A stretch of DNA of 64,000 nt from Bacillota bacterium (GCA_023397675.1 JAEWTV010000139.1:186001-250000); one strand, 5' to 3'. Positions 32,551-40,957 are shown, numbered from the stretch's first letter. Notes: generated by a model not told the origin, from the sequence alone. Numbers and translations: made by a program.

Positions 32551-33486
32551 CTAATGTCTTTCTATTGTACATTCTGAGGGGTCTTTATCATCTCTGAGCG
32601 CTTTAAAGGAAGAATGTCTTAGACCAGAAGAGCCTTCTTCGAGGTATTCAACCTCACAAACATATTTGGGATTTAACCACACATTATTTTTTAAACCTTT
32701 TATTTCACTGTTGAAGGGTGATAATGTTTGGATGTCCGGTTTAAATAAATTTTCTAAGTAATCAAGAATTTTACCGGTAAACCCTGTCCCGGTGGTTCCT
32801 CTGTAAACAAGCCTTCCTGAATAGTAAGAACCAAGTATGAGCGAACCTATTTCCTTATCTGAGCCTTTGATGTATCCACATATAATAAAATCCTCTTCGA
32901 TTATCTTTTTAAACTTGTACCAGTACCTGGTCCGTTTACCTCCGATATAGGGGCTGTTTATATCCTTGGCAACTACTCCTTCCAGACCGTTGTCTACAGC
33001 AGATTTGTATAGTTCGGTTCCATTTGTGTCTACTGTTTTTGAAATTATAACCCGTTGGTTTTCGGTAACAACAGATTCAAGCAGCCGTTTCCTTTCAATA
33101 AGCTTTTCATTTCTTAAATCCCTGCCTTCATATACAATAAGGTCAAAAACAATATATATCGCAGGATTGGCTGTAGCCATCCTTTCAAGTTTTTTGACAT
33201 CTGTTACATTTCCGCGTTTTTGCCATTCACTGAAAGAAGGCTTTCCCTCATGGATTACTATTATTTCTCCATCAATTACAACAGGCTTATGACTGAACCA
33301 TGAGGTCATTTCCCTGAATTCAGGATATTTTTGTGTTATATCAAGATTATTTCTGCTCTTTAAAATATATCTGTCATTTTCAATATAAGAAATGCATCTG
33401 ATACCATCCCACTTGATTTCATATAAATAATTTTCCGAATCAAAGGGCTTAGTTTTGGTAGCCAGCATAGGTATAAATTCTTTCAT
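32551..33486 (-). CDS. ATP-dependent DNA ligase (LigD ligase part, stand-alone)
   Basis: 311 residues. The adenylation motif is YEIKWDGIRC with the nucleotidyl lysine in KWDG near residue 27. Other ligase motifs follow: VIDGEIIV (III), NGLEGVVAKD (IV) and YWYKFKK (V). The OB-fold end carries VCEVEYLEEGSSGLRH. It seals DNA breaks with ATP in NHEJ. Start ATG 33486 follows AAGGAUG-like bases; an adjacent TTG is possible. It lies 12 nt after the Ku stop. In many bacteria this domain is fused to the polymerase in LigD; here they are separate genes. Confidence 0.93.
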   Translation of the reverse strand: MKEFIPMLATKTKPFDSENYLYEIKWDGIRCISYIENDRYILKSRNNLDITQKYPEFREMTSWFSHKPVVIDGEIIVIHEGKPSFSEWQKRGNVTDVKKLERMATANPAIYIVFDLIVYEGRDLRNEKLIERKRLLESVVTENQRVIISKTVDTNGTELYKSAVDNGLEGVVAKDINSPYIGGKRTRYWYKFKKIIEEDFIICGYIKGSDKEIGSLILGSYYSGRLVYRGTTGTGFTGKILDYLENLFKPDIQTLSPFNSEIKGLKNNVWLNPKYVCEVEYLEEGSSGLRHSSFKALRDDKDPSECTIERH

Positions 33487-33498
33487 CAATAATCATCC

Positions 33499-34332
33499 TT
33501 AAGCTTTTACAGGCTGTTTTTTGGTTTTTCGCTTCTTATCTTTATCTTCTGTTTTGGCTGTATCCGTTTTTTCTTTTGCTGCCTTTATGCTTGCCTTCAA
33601 GGCTTCCATAAGATCAACAACCTTGTTTTCAACACCAGGCGGGACAGATATTTCAGCTCCTGCAATCTTTTTCTCTATACGCTCTTCAATAGCCGTTCTG
33701 TATTCATTTTTCATATTTGTGGGCACGAATTCTTCTGAAAGGCTTGTTATGAGACTTTCAGCCATTTTTAGTTCGTTATCATGAAGTGTTACATTATATT
33801 TTAATTCACTCAATTCATTGGTACTCCTGATTTCGTCAGGATAAAACATGGTTTCAAGTAGTATGTTGTTTTTATATGCCCGTATGGCAGCAAGAGAATC
33901 CTTTGTTCTGATTGTGATTTTAGCAATTGCCACCTTGCCAGTCTTTTCCAATGAATGCCGAAGAAGCTCAAAAGCTTTCTGACCTCCTTCGGTAGGAGCA
34001 AGATAATAGGATTTGTCAAAATAAACAGGATCTATATCGCTGAGGTCAACAAAATTCACAATACCTATTGCTTTGGATTTTTCTCCAACGCCCTCAAGCT
34101 CATCTTCCTTCATAATTACATATTTACCTTCTTCGTATTCGTAACCCTTGACTATTTCGTTCAGAGGGACTTCGGTATTGCAGACAGGACAAAACTTTCT
34201 ATATTGAATAGGTGATTTGCATTTTTCATGGAGCAGATTGAATTTTATATCCTTCTTCTCAGTTGCCGAATAAAGCTTAATAGGTATGTGAACCAGTCCA
34301 AAGCTTATGGCGCCTTTCCACATGCTACGCAT
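33499..34332 (-). CDS. ku: Ku DNA end-binding protein
   Basis: 277 residues. MWKGAISFGLVHIPIKLYSAT is the diagnostic Ku N-terminus; a zinc-like CPVC segment sits in RKFCPVCNTEVPLNEI, and YAPTEGGQ-like region YYLAPTEGGQKAFELLRHSL follows. The last 40 residues are lysine-rich (EDKDKKRKTKKQPVKA), as in Ku with a DNA-binding tail. It forms a ring dimer that holds DNA ends and recruits the ligase and polymerase encoded downstream. A candidate start also exists at the fourth codon. The 130-bp inverted repeat lies upstream. Confidence 0.95.
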   Translation of the reverse strand: MRSMWKGAISFGLVHIPIKLYSATEKKDIKFNLLHEKCKSPIQYRKFCPVCNTEVPLNEIVKGYEYEEGKYVIMKEDELEGVGEKSKAIGIVNFVDLSDIDPVYFDKSYYLAPTEGGQKAFELLRHSLEKTGKVAIAKITIRTKDSLAAIRAYKNNILLETMFYPDEIRSTNELSELKYNVTLHDNELKMAESLITSLSEEFVPTNMKNEYRTAIEERIEKKIAGAEISVPPGVENKVVDLMEALKASIKAAKEKTDTAKTEDKDKKRKTKKQPVKA

Positions 34333-34391
34333 AAGAAACCTCCAAAGTTTAGTTCAACATACCTATTATGCTCTTTAGTATTTTTATTATT

Positions 34392-34521
34392 ACAACTTTC
34401 CCACATTGAATATTACAGGCATCATTACAGGTATAAAAATCAACTGAATTTGAAAAAGCGTTGAAGCTTTCGCTTTTGCAAATCCGATGCCTGTAAGGCA
34501 TTAACGAGGTGGGAAAGTTGT
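34392..34521. repeat. 130-bp nested inverted repeat (possible MITE or structured RNA)
   Basis: Three stacked inverted-repeat arms share one centre. Outer arms ACAACTTTCCCAC (34392-34404) and GTGGGAAAGTTGT (34509-34521) match over 13 bp. Middle arms TTACAGGCATC (34413-34423) and GATGCCTGTAA (34486-34496) match over 11 bp. Inner arms 34446-34460 and 34471-34485 pair over 15 positions with two mismatches. It lies in the gap between the ferredoxin-like gene and ku, both on the minus strand. The size and terminal repeats suit a small non-autonomous element; a folded RNA is the alternative. Neither strand has a normal U-tailed terminator at the end. Confidence 0.6.
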
Positions 34522-34540
34522 GTTATATGCTTTTTCTTTA

Positions 34541-35251
34541 TCAATCATTTATAAGGCTTCCATCTGTTCCTATTGTAACTACCTGCCATGGTATCATCTT
34601 GCCGCTTGCAATAAGTGCATTTTTAGTTGCATTCACTATTCCGCCGCAGCATGGAACTTCCATTCTTAATACGGTGACGCTCTTTATATTATTATTGGCT
34701 ATAATCTGTGCCAGCTTTTCAGAATAGTCGGTGTCGTCAAGTTTTGGACAACCGATTATTGTTATCTTATTTCTCATATAGTCCTGATGTATGTTTGCAT
34801 TTGCATATGCCGTACAATCGGCTGCAATCAGCAGGTTAGCATCATTAAAATATGGAGCGTTGGGCGGTACAAGCTTTATCTGGCATGGCCATTGTCTCAA
34901 TTGCGATTCTGCTCTTTCAGTGCTTCTTGTTTCAGCTTCTGCCTTTTTCTCTATGATTCGTGAGCGGCTTCCCGGACACCCATGTGCAAAAGGCTGCATA
35001 GTATTATTCTTTGCCATCTCCATATTCTTTTTTACCTCCTCTTCGTTATATGCATCTGCTTCTCTTTCTTCAATAGTAATCGCATTTGTCGGACATTCAG
35101 GAAGACAATCTCCAAGTCCGTCGCAATAGCTTTCTGATATTAACCTTGCCTTGCCGCCAATTAACTTAAGTGCGCCTTCGTGACATGCGTTAACGCAAAG
35201 TCCGCAGCCATTGCATTTCTCTTCATCTATGTTTATAATTTTTCTTTTCAT
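34541..35251 (-). CDS. Two-cluster ferredoxin-like protein of the Hcp regulon type
   Basis: 236 residues. Two 4Fe-4S motifs open the protein, CNGCGLCVNACHEGA and CDGLGDCLPECPTNA; the second departs from the standard spacing. A Cys-containing linker (FAHGCPGSRSR) and a C-terminal domain of about 110 residues with CTAYAN, IIGCPKLDD and VPCCGGI follow, giving further potential cluster ligands. It is a cytoplasmic redox protein of unknown partner. Its promoter carries the same CRP/FNR-type site as hcp and it is divergent from the regulator gene, so it belongs with the nitrosative-stress set. Confidence 0.82.
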   Translation of the reverse strand: MKRKIINIDEEKCNGCGLCVNACHEGALKLIGGKARLISESYCDGLGDCLPECPTNAITIEEREADAYNEEEVKKNMEMAKNNTMQPFAHGCPGSRSRIIEKKAEAETRSTERAESQLRQWPCQIKLVPPNAPYFNDANLLIAADCTAYANANIHQDYMRNKITIIGCPKLDDTDYSEKLAQIIANNNIKSVTVLRMEVPCCGGIVNATKNALIASGKMIPWQVVTIGTDGSLIND

Positions 35252-35305
35252 AATAATAACCTCCTGTATTTGTTGTTAATAGTATTTTGTTGTCTTTATG
35301 GTTTG

Positions 35306-35347
35306 ATTATAATATAATGTGAAATAATAATCTGTATCTGTAGTTAC
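35306..35347 (-). promoter_or_regulatory. Promoter with class-II CRP/FNR-type site
   Basis: Minus-strand GTAAC-TACA-GATAC (35334-35347), 22-nt gap, TATAAT (35306-35311). Same order, motif and gap as at hcp. On the plus strand the site lies 22 nt before the regulator gene, so autoregulation is also possible. Confidence 0.65.
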
Positions 35348-35369
35348 AAAAAGCATTGAGGATAAAATT

Positions 35370-36068
35370 ATGTTTGAAAAATATATTAATATATTAAACA
35401 AGGTAATATTATTCAGGAATATATCGCCTGATGAACTTTTAGGTATGCTTCAGTGTTTGAACCCAAGTGTCAAGGCATATAAAAGAAATGAGTATATTGC
35501 CATGGAGGGTGAAAAATGCAGGGGTATAGGAATTGTACTTTCGGGTAAGGCAATTGTAAGCAAGGAAAGTGCAAGTGGGAACAGGGTTATGCTTAGTGTA
35601 CTTAACCCCGGAGAAATATTCGGAGAAATCATTGCTTTTTCAAATCAGTTCACGATGCCTGCTTCGGTTATTTCTCAGGAGGAATGTGAAATAATGTTCC
35701 TGCCCCGGGAAAAAATCATAGGCCAGTGTGAAAAGGTATGCCCCTGGCATAGGACACTTATAACCAATTTACTTGGTATAACCTCTGAAAGAGCCCTGAT
35801 GCTGAATAAAAAGGTTGAATATCTTACCATAAAAAGCATTCGGGGAAAGATAAGCACTTTTCTTCTTGATATGTACAAAAAAACAGGAAAAAATAATGTT
35901 ATGCTTAATATGAACAGGAATGAGCTTGCAGACTTTCTTAATGTTTCAAGGCCTTCAATGTCAAGGGAAATGTGCAGGATGAGGGATGAAGGTATTATTG
36001 ATTTTCATCTTTCAGCAATTCGTATTAAGGACGTTGAAGCACTTAAAGAAGGCTGTGATCAGAAATAG
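35370..36068 (+). CDS. CRP/FNR-family regulator (HcpR-like)
   Basis: 232 residues: a cyclic-nucleotide-binding beta roll (about 10-120, GVEXFGE-like NPGEIFGEIIAFSN), a dimer helix, and a C-terminal helix-turn-helix with MNRNELADFLNVSRPSMSREM. Cysteines are in CRGIG, ECEIM and ECEKVCPW; whether they bind a cluster or heme is open. HcpR proteins control hcp and respond to nitric oxide through heme in some species. Proximity to the ferredoxin-like gene and shared operator with hcp make this the likely activator. The ribosome site is weak (TGAGGA, 9 nt before the ATG). Confidence 0.88.
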   Translation: MFEKYINILNKVILFRNISPDELLGMLQCLNPSVKAYKRNEYIAMEGEKCRGIGIVLSGKAIVSKESASGNRVMLSVLNPGEIFGEIIAFSNQFTMPASVISQEECEIMFLPREKIIGQCEKVCPWHRTLITNLLGITSERALMLNKKVEYLTIKSIRGKISTFLLDMYKKTGKNNVMLNMNRNELADFLNVSRPSMSREMCRMRDEGIIDFHLSAIRIKDVEALKEGCDQK

Positions 36069-36095
36069 GTTATCCTGTTAAATAGAGGAGTCAAC

Positions 36096-36434
36096 ATGAA
36101 TATACAGATTTTTGGGCTAAAGAAAAACTTCGATTCACAGAAAGCCGAGAGGTATTTTAAGGAGCGAAAAATCAATTACCAGTATGTCGAATTGGAACGC
36201 TATGGCCTCAGCAAGGGCGAATTTGCCAGTGTTAAGGCTGCAGTTGGTTTGAAGGAATTAATTAATGTCAGCTGCAAAGAATATAATACGCTTAATATGA
36301 GTATGCTTGGGACTGGGCCCGCAGCAGAAGAAATTTTATTAAAAAATCCCAAGCTTTATAAAGGGCCTATAGTAAGAAACGGAGGTAAAGCAACAGTGGG
36401 GTATAAACCTGAAGTATGGGCGGAATGGGAATAG
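36096..36434 (+). CDS. ArsC/Spx-family protein lacking the usual cysteine
   Basis: 112 residues of the ArsC/Spx thioredoxin-like family. It begins MNIQIFGLKKNFDSQKAERY, where family relatives have a KKC or CxxC cysteine, here replaced by Asn. LIPVS-like LINVSCKEYNTLNMSML and the late IVRNGGKATVGYKPEVW match the family. Loss of the N-terminal catalytic cysteine means it is unlikely to be a standard arsenate reductase; it may be a Spx-type or regulatory relative. AGAGGAG lies 8 nt ahead and the gene follows the CRP-family regulator by 27 nt, so it is probably co-transcribed. Confidence 0.8.
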   Translation: MNIQIFGLKKNFDSQKAERYFKERKINYQYVELERYGLSKGEFASVKAAVGLKELINVSCKEYNTLNMSMLGTGPAAEEILLKNPKLYKGPIVRNGGKATVGYKPEVWAEWE

Positions 36435-36500
36435 AAAGAATCCTGTTTTTGATAGAAAATGGCTGAAATAATATAAATATTTAAAGAATAGGGAAAATTT

Positions 36501-36776
36501 ATGTTTGCTATTTTACGTTTTTTAATACCTTTATTGATAATTGTTATACCTGTAATTTATTATTACAGGAAGCTTAAGAGGGTGTTCAATCCTGGAAGTA
36601 CCAAAGGAAAAAGAACAAAATCTGCAGATTCGTTCGAAATGGTGAAGGATGAAGTATGCGGTAAATTCATATTTAAAAATAACTCACTTGAACTGAAAAA
36701 GGATGGAGTAAAATACTATTTCTGCAGCGAGGACTGTAGAAACAGGTTTTTACAGTCAGATAAAAGTAATGGGTAA
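36501..36776 (+). CDS. Membrane-anchored YHS-domain protein
   Basis: 91 residues. One N-terminal helix (MFAILRFLIPLLIIVIPVIY) precedes a basic linker and a C-terminal YHS/TRASH-like domain: VKDEVCGKFIF and KKDGVKYYFCSEDCRNRFL with a C...CxxxC metal site. YHS domains bind copper or other metals and occur in transporters and sensors. The C-terminus should be cytoplasmic. It is followed after 14 nt by another small membrane-plus-zinc-ribbon gene, so the pair may share a metal-related task (inference). Ribosome site AGGGAAAA is weak. Confidence 0.78.
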   Translation: MFAILRFLIPLLIIVIPVIYYYRKLKRVFNPGSTKGKRTKSADSFEMVKDEVCGKFIFKNNSLELKKDGVKYYFCSEDCRNRFLQSDKSNG

Positions 36777-36790
36777 GAATAGGAGATATA

Positions 36791-37192
36791 ATGTTTAAGA
36801 ATTTTATGAAGGACCGGTATGGTATAGACAACCTGATGTTTATCATACTGGCTTTTGCATTGATATTTGTTACATCTAAGTATATTTGGGTTATAAGTGT
36901 CATTTTAGTAGGATGGGCTTTGTTCAGAGTGCTGTCTAAAAACCGTCAGAAGCGTGTTCGCGAGCTTCAAGTATATAATGCCTTTATTAATAAGATTGTT
37001 CAGGGGATAGCGAAAGGCATATACAAATTAAAAAGCAGACGTACAGGTTATAAGTCAAGACAGCAGCAGAAGCAATTTCATGTATTTGTTAAATGCCCTA
37101 AATGTAAAAACACTCTCAGACTTCCTAGGAACAAGGGAAAGCTGATGGTTACATGTCCTGTTTGTAAAAACGAGTTTATTAAGAAGACTTAA
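36791..37192 (+). CDS. Membrane protein with C-terminal zinc ribbon
   Basis: 133 residues. Two hydrophobic segments (about 15-50) are followed by a basic region (KSRRTGYKSRQQQKQFHVF) and a zinc ribbon CPKCKNTLRLP...CPVCKNEF. The topology puts the ribbon in the cytoplasm. No enzyme family is recognised; proteins of this layout occur widely in Clostridia and are usually unnamed. GGAG lies 6 nt ahead of ATG 36791, 14 nt after the YHS gene, so the two are probably one unit. Confidence 0.75.
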   Translation: MFKNFMKDRYGIDNLMFIILAFALIFVTSKYIWVISVILVGWALFRVLSKNRQKRVRELQVYNAFINKIVQGIAKGIYKLKSRRTGYKSRQQQKQFHVFVKCPKCKNTLRLPRNKGKLMVTCPVCKNEFIKKT

Positions 37193-37265
37193 TCTTCATT
37201 TTATTTGTTTGATATAAATATGATAACTAAAGGACGGCAAATTATATATTTTTGTGAGGATTAAT

Positions 37266-38141
37266 ATGTCAGCTATAAAACTGCGTCTGTCTTCATTTGT
37301 TTTGATTATTATGGTTTACGTGGCTGCATTTACGGTAGCAGTCCTATGTTATAACCTTTTTAAAGAAACAGGCGTACTCCCTGCAACACTTCTTGCAGAT
37401 ATTACGGCAACACTTGTAGTATGGGCTTTTGGTATGCTTTTTCACAATTCCAGCTTATATGATCCTTATTGGAGTATTGCTCCACTTGTCATATTCCCAT
37501 GCTGGATGCTGATAAATGGATCCAGTCTTAAAACTGCTGATTATATATACCTAATTGCTGTATGTATATGGGGAATACGTCTGACATATAATTGGGCCAT
37601 AAGGTGGCACGGGGTAAAGCATCAGGACTGGAGATACACTATGTTTAAAAGCAAGAGCCCTCGGCTGTGGTTTATTACTAATCTCTTTGGGATAAATCTT
37701 ATGCCTACGTTTATGGTTTTCCTGGGTATGATTCCAGCTTACTTCGGTATTTTTTCTAATAACAGCACCGGCTTTTTTGCATGGTTTGGGTTTGTGGTAT
37801 GTATGGGAGCTGCCATGATTCAATCCGTTTCAGATAAACAAATGGACTTTTTTAAAAAGCGTAGCAGTTCTTATGGTAATTACATAGATGAAGGTTTGTG
37901 GTGTTACTCAAGGCACCCAAATTATTTCGGCGAAATATCTTTCTGGTGGGGAATATGGATAATACAAATGGGCATAGCACCTGAACATTGGGAAACAATT
38001 CTCGGACCTGTTTTTATAACAATGCTTTTTGTTTTTATAAGTATTCCTATGATGGAAAAGCATATTCTGGAATCCAGGCCTGGTTATAAGCAATATAGAG
38101 CCAGAGTATCCATGTTAATTCCATGGTTTAGAACAAAATAA
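37266..38141 (+). CDS. DUF1295 / steroid-5-alpha-reductase-like membrane protein
   Basis: 291 residues with about seven membrane helices. The conserved C-terminal part is typical of DUF1295: YIDEGLWCYSRHPNYFGEISFWWGIWI, with HPNYFGE the NADPH-contacting motif in this superfamily (related to isoprenylcysteine methyltransferases and sterol reductases). The N-terminal part carries SLYDPYWSIAPL and KHQDWRY. The substrate is unknown; a membrane lipid or isoprenoid reductase is a guess. The frame is open from 37254, but ATG 37266 has GAGGA 5 nt ahead. A bidirectional terminator follows. Confidence 0.82.
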   Translation: MSAIKLRLSSFVLIIMVYVAAFTVAVLCYNLFKETGVLPATLLADITATLVVWAFGMLFHNSSLYDPYWSIAPLVIFPCWMLINGSSLKTADYIYLIAVCIWGIRLTYNWAIRWHGVKHQDWRYTMFKSKSPRLWFITNLFGINLMPTFMVFLGMIPAYFGIFSNNSTGFFAWFGFVVCMGAAMIQSVSDKQMDFFKKRSSSYGNYIDEGLWCYSRHPNYFGEISFWWGIWIIQMGIAPEHWETILGPVFITMLFVFISIPMMEKHILESRPGYKQYRARVSMLIPWFRTK

Positions 38142-38169
38142 AACTCAAGGATTGCTCCTTGAGTTTTTT
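38140..38169. terminator. Bidirectional terminator
   Basis: AAAACTCAAGGA/TCCTTGAGTTTT stem with TTGC loop and TT tail; serves the DUF1295 gene and the convergent ABC exporter operon. Confidence 0.85.
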
Positions 38170-38201
38170 GATACAAATCTAAAAACCTTCCAGGTGTAAA
38201 A

Positions 38202-39002
38202 TCAGCTTCCTGTCCCCGAATACCTTCTTGCACCCCGCATCCAAACAAAATAAGCAAGTGTGAAAAAGGCTATTCCGACAACAGGTGAAAGAAAGGCTGT
38301 TACTGATGTGGCGTTCGGTCTTAAAAATAACTGGCTGGGATAAAAAGCTATAAACCCTACAGGAATTACTATACTGAATACTAATTTAAAAACAGTATTG
38401 AATATTGTCATCGGGTACTTTGCATAATCCTTGAAATTATACATAAAGACAAGGACGGATGTTGAATTTGTGATCCAAAAGGCGGATGCGGATGCAAGTA
38501 CCATTATTCCTATCATTACAAGTGAAGCTCCTATTAAAGCAAGTATCAGAAGGAGTATGTTTACAACAGTAAGGGGAACTCCTAGCTTTACCCAACCGTA
38601 AGTAAATGTCAAAATTCCGAATAGCATCTGACTTAAGCCCTTCATATCAAACACATCAGATATGTAATAAAAGAAAATATTTATTGGCCTGAAGCAGTAT
38701 TTTATAAAATCACCTGTCAAAGTGTAATTACTTATGTTCCATATATTATCGAAAAATACCTGCGATGGCGTCACTGCAAGCAGTGAAAAGCCATAAAGGA
38801 ATATCATTTCATTATAGCTCCATCCCTTTATATCCGGAATGGATTTGAAAAGCAGCCAGAATGAAAGTAAACCTGAAAGGTTTGTTGCAATCATTCCAAT
38901 AGAGCTTACGTAAAAATCAGTCCTGTATTGCATTTTGGATTTTATATCCTGTGCAATTATTTTAAAATACAGTTTTGTATAATATCTTAAACCTAGTTTC
39001 AT
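38202..39002 (-). CDS. ABC-2 exporter permease (DUF990-like)
   Basis: 266 residues with six hydrophobic segments and an N-terminal amphipathic stretch (LRYYTKLYFKIIAQDIKSKMQYR). GWSYNEMIFLYGFSLLA and GDFIKYCFRPINIFFYYI resemble the ABC-2/DUF990 permeases that work in pairs. It is the third gene of a minus-strand unit: ATPase, permease, permease. The ribosome site GAGG precedes the ATG. It should form a heterodimeric channel with the preceding permease; the exported substrate is unknown. Confidence 0.82.
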   Translation of the reverse strand: MKLGLRYYTKLYFKIIAQDIKSKMQYRTDFYVSSIGMIATNLSGLLSFWLLFKSIPDIKGWSYNEMIFLYGFSLLAVTPSQVFFDNIWNISNYTLTGDFIKYCFRPINIFFYYISDVFDMKGLSQMLFGILTFTYGWVKLGVPLTVVNILLLILALIGASLVMIGIMVLASASAFWITNSTSVLVFMYNFKDYAKYPMTIFNTVFKLVFSIVIPVGFIAFYPSQLFLRPNATSVTAFLSPVVGIAFFTLAYFVWMRGARRYSGTGS

Positions 39003-39008
39003 ACCTCA

Positions 39009-39803
39009 CTAACCTCCATTTACAGTAATTAATTTTGATGCCTTTTTAAATACAAGCCTGCTTGCACCAAGCAGCAGCACTGCCCATATGGCTTGTATTC
39101 CGATAAATTCGAGGTAATCAGTAACCTGAAGGCTCTTATTGGTGAGAATTTGAAGCGGCAGATTGTAAATTGCCTGGAATGGCAGCAGTTCAATTATATG
39201 TCTCAATGTTTCAGGGAAAAACGGCAGAGGAACTACCGAGCCTGACAGCAGGAGTACAATAATATCCTTGGTAGTGCTTATTCCCCATATAGATTCTGTA
39301 TAGAAGGATACTGAACCTATAATAAAATCTATACTGTTATTTATCAGGTAAGCAATGATAATTGCGACAATGAAGAAAAGTATATTAATCCCAAGTGCAA
39401 CTCCGCCATTGAATATGAATACTATTAATACAAATGAAGGAATAAATATTACTACGAAATTGCTTATGACAAAACCAAGGTTGTCAAATATCTTATAGAT
39501 TTGGTAATCAAGCGGTCTTAAAAGCTGGAGTATAATATTGCCATTAAGCATCGCTCGGGACATATCCCAGTCACCCCAGGTTTTTAATAATGTAGACATT
39601 GATGCTGCTAGTGTAAGATACATAAATGTATCGTTAAAACTCATTCCATTGATGTTTTTTGTTGAATTACCGAATATGGCCATCCATAAAAAATAGATTA
39701 AAGTTATAAATAGGATGTTACCTAAAAATGTAAACAGGTAATGTCCTCTGAAATTTACGCTATCCAAAAGGGCGCCCCTGCAAAGCCCCCAATATCTTTT
39801 CAT
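39009..39803 (-). CDS. ABC-2 exporter permease (DUF990-like)
   Basis: 264 residues, six hydrophobic segments, related in layout to the next gene: FRGHYLFTFLGNILFITLIY, MSTLLKTWGDWDMSRAMLNG and ISTTKDIIVLLLSGSVVPLPFFP. Together they fit the DUF990 pair of an ABC-2 exporter. The start has a weak ribosome site (GGGATGG-type, after the ATPase stop by 53 nt). The pair is coupled by a 6-nt gap. Confidence 0.82.
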   Translation of the reverse strand: MKRYWGLCRGALLDSVNFRGHYLFTFLGNILFITLIYFLWMAIFGNSTKNINGMSFNDTFMYLTLAASMSTLLKTWGDWDMSRAMLNGNIILQLLRPLDYQIYKIFDNLGFVISNFVVIFIPSFVLIVFIFNGGVALGINILFFIVAIIIAYLINNSIDFIIGSVSFYTESIWGISTTKDIIVLLLSGSVVPLPFFPETLRHIIELLPFQAIYNLPLQILTNKSLQVTDYLEFIGIQAIWAVLLLGASRLVFKKASKLITVNGG

Positions 39804-39856
39804 TTTTAACCATCCCCCAGGTTGATTATTTTTTATTCATCTCTGAATTAACTATT

Positions 39857-40909
39857 TTAGGTAGCATTAGCTGCGAGAGCATTTTCCGCTGCTTTTCCGC
39901 CTTCATAAATTCTTTTGATAATACTTTCAGCTTCTACCTCTTCAATTTTTACGTCTTTTACAGGCAAAGCTTTCATAGTGTAGTTCAATACATCTGTTAG
40001 AGGTATTCTGTCCTGGTCTACAGATATACTCATCCAATCCTCTTCACTATTACTAAGTGATATTGCTTTTTTATCATTGAATTGAGTAAATATTATATCT
40101 GAGTATTTGCTGAATGCATCATCGCCAAGGTTTTCAATACTTACCTTGAGAGTTCTGTAGGAACCAAACATGTCCTTAAGTTTGTCAAACTGGTTGTCAA
40201 ATATTATTTTACCTTTATCTATTATTACAATTCTTTGGCATAAGGCTTCAACGTCTCCCATGTCGTGTGTTGTAAGTATAACTGTAGTTTTTTTGCGGGT
40301 ATTCAGTTCCTTTATAAGCATCCTTATTTTACTCTTGATTGAAACATCAAGCCCAATAGTAGGCTCATCAAGGAATATTACCTTTGGATTGTGCAGGAAA
40401 GCTGCAAGTATATCGCAAAGAGTCCTCTGACCCAATGACATTTGCCTGACGGGCTTGGAATATAAAGCACTGATGTTAACAAGACTGTCAAAGAGCTCAA
40501 GGTTTTCGTTAAATGTTTTATCGTCAATTTTATATATCTGTTTCAGGATTTTGAAGGATTCAATAACCGGTAAAGCCCACCACAGCTGTGTTCTTTGGCC
40601 AAAAACAACTCCTATATTCTGTGCATTAAGCTTTCTGTTCTTATACGGAACATTCCCGTTTACAATCAATGATCCGCCGGACGGTTCCAAAACGCCGGTC
40701 ATCATTTTGATTGTTGTAGATTTGCCAGCTCCATTTGGCCCCAGATAACCAACAATTTCACCTTCGCTGATATTCATTGATATTTGATCTACAGCCTTGA
40801 TGTATTTATAATCTCTTGAAAAGAGATCTTTGACCGCACCTTTCAAACCTTCATGCCTGTTAAGAACTTTAAAGGTTTTTTCAAGTTCTTTAATTTCAAT
40901 AATATTCAT
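39857..40909 (-). CDS. ABC exporter ATP-binding protein
   Basis: 350 residues. Walker A GPNGAGKST, Q-loop in FGQRTQLWWALP, signature MSLGQRTLCDILAAFL (variant of LSGGQ), Walker B VIFLDEPTIGLDVS and H-loop ILTTHDMGD are all present. The C-terminal 110 residues extend beyond a plain ATPase as in NodI/DrrA-type exporters. It powers the two DUF990 permeases. A promoter with TTGCGT and TAAAAT is at 40958-40986. The ribosome site GGGGGG is 6 nt ahead. Confidence 0.92.
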   Translation of the reverse strand: MNIIEIKELEKTFKVLNRHEGLKGAVKDLFSRDYKYIKAVDQISMNISEGEIVGYLGPNGAGKSTTIKMMTGVLEPSGGSLIVNGNVPYKNRKLNAQNIGVVFGQRTQLWWALPVIESFKILKQIYKIDDKTFNENLELFDSLVNISALYSKPVRQMSLGQRTLCDILAAFLHNPKVIFLDEPTIGLDVSIKSKIRMLIKELNTRKKTTVILTTHDMGDVEALCQRIVIIDKGKIIFDNQFDKLKDMFGSYRTLKVSIENLGDDAFSKYSDIIFTQFNDKKAISLSNSEEDWMSISVDQDRIPLTDVLNYTMKALPVKDVKIEEVEAESIIKRIYEGGKAAENALAANAT

Positions 40910-40957
40910 TTTTTTACCCCCCTTGATACTGCATACACAACTATAAATATAAAGTAA

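Noticed and set aside
34461..34521. Rho-independent terminator for the ferredoxin-like gene
   Set aside because: The stem is long and layered and no U tract follows on either strand; treated as a repeat element instead.
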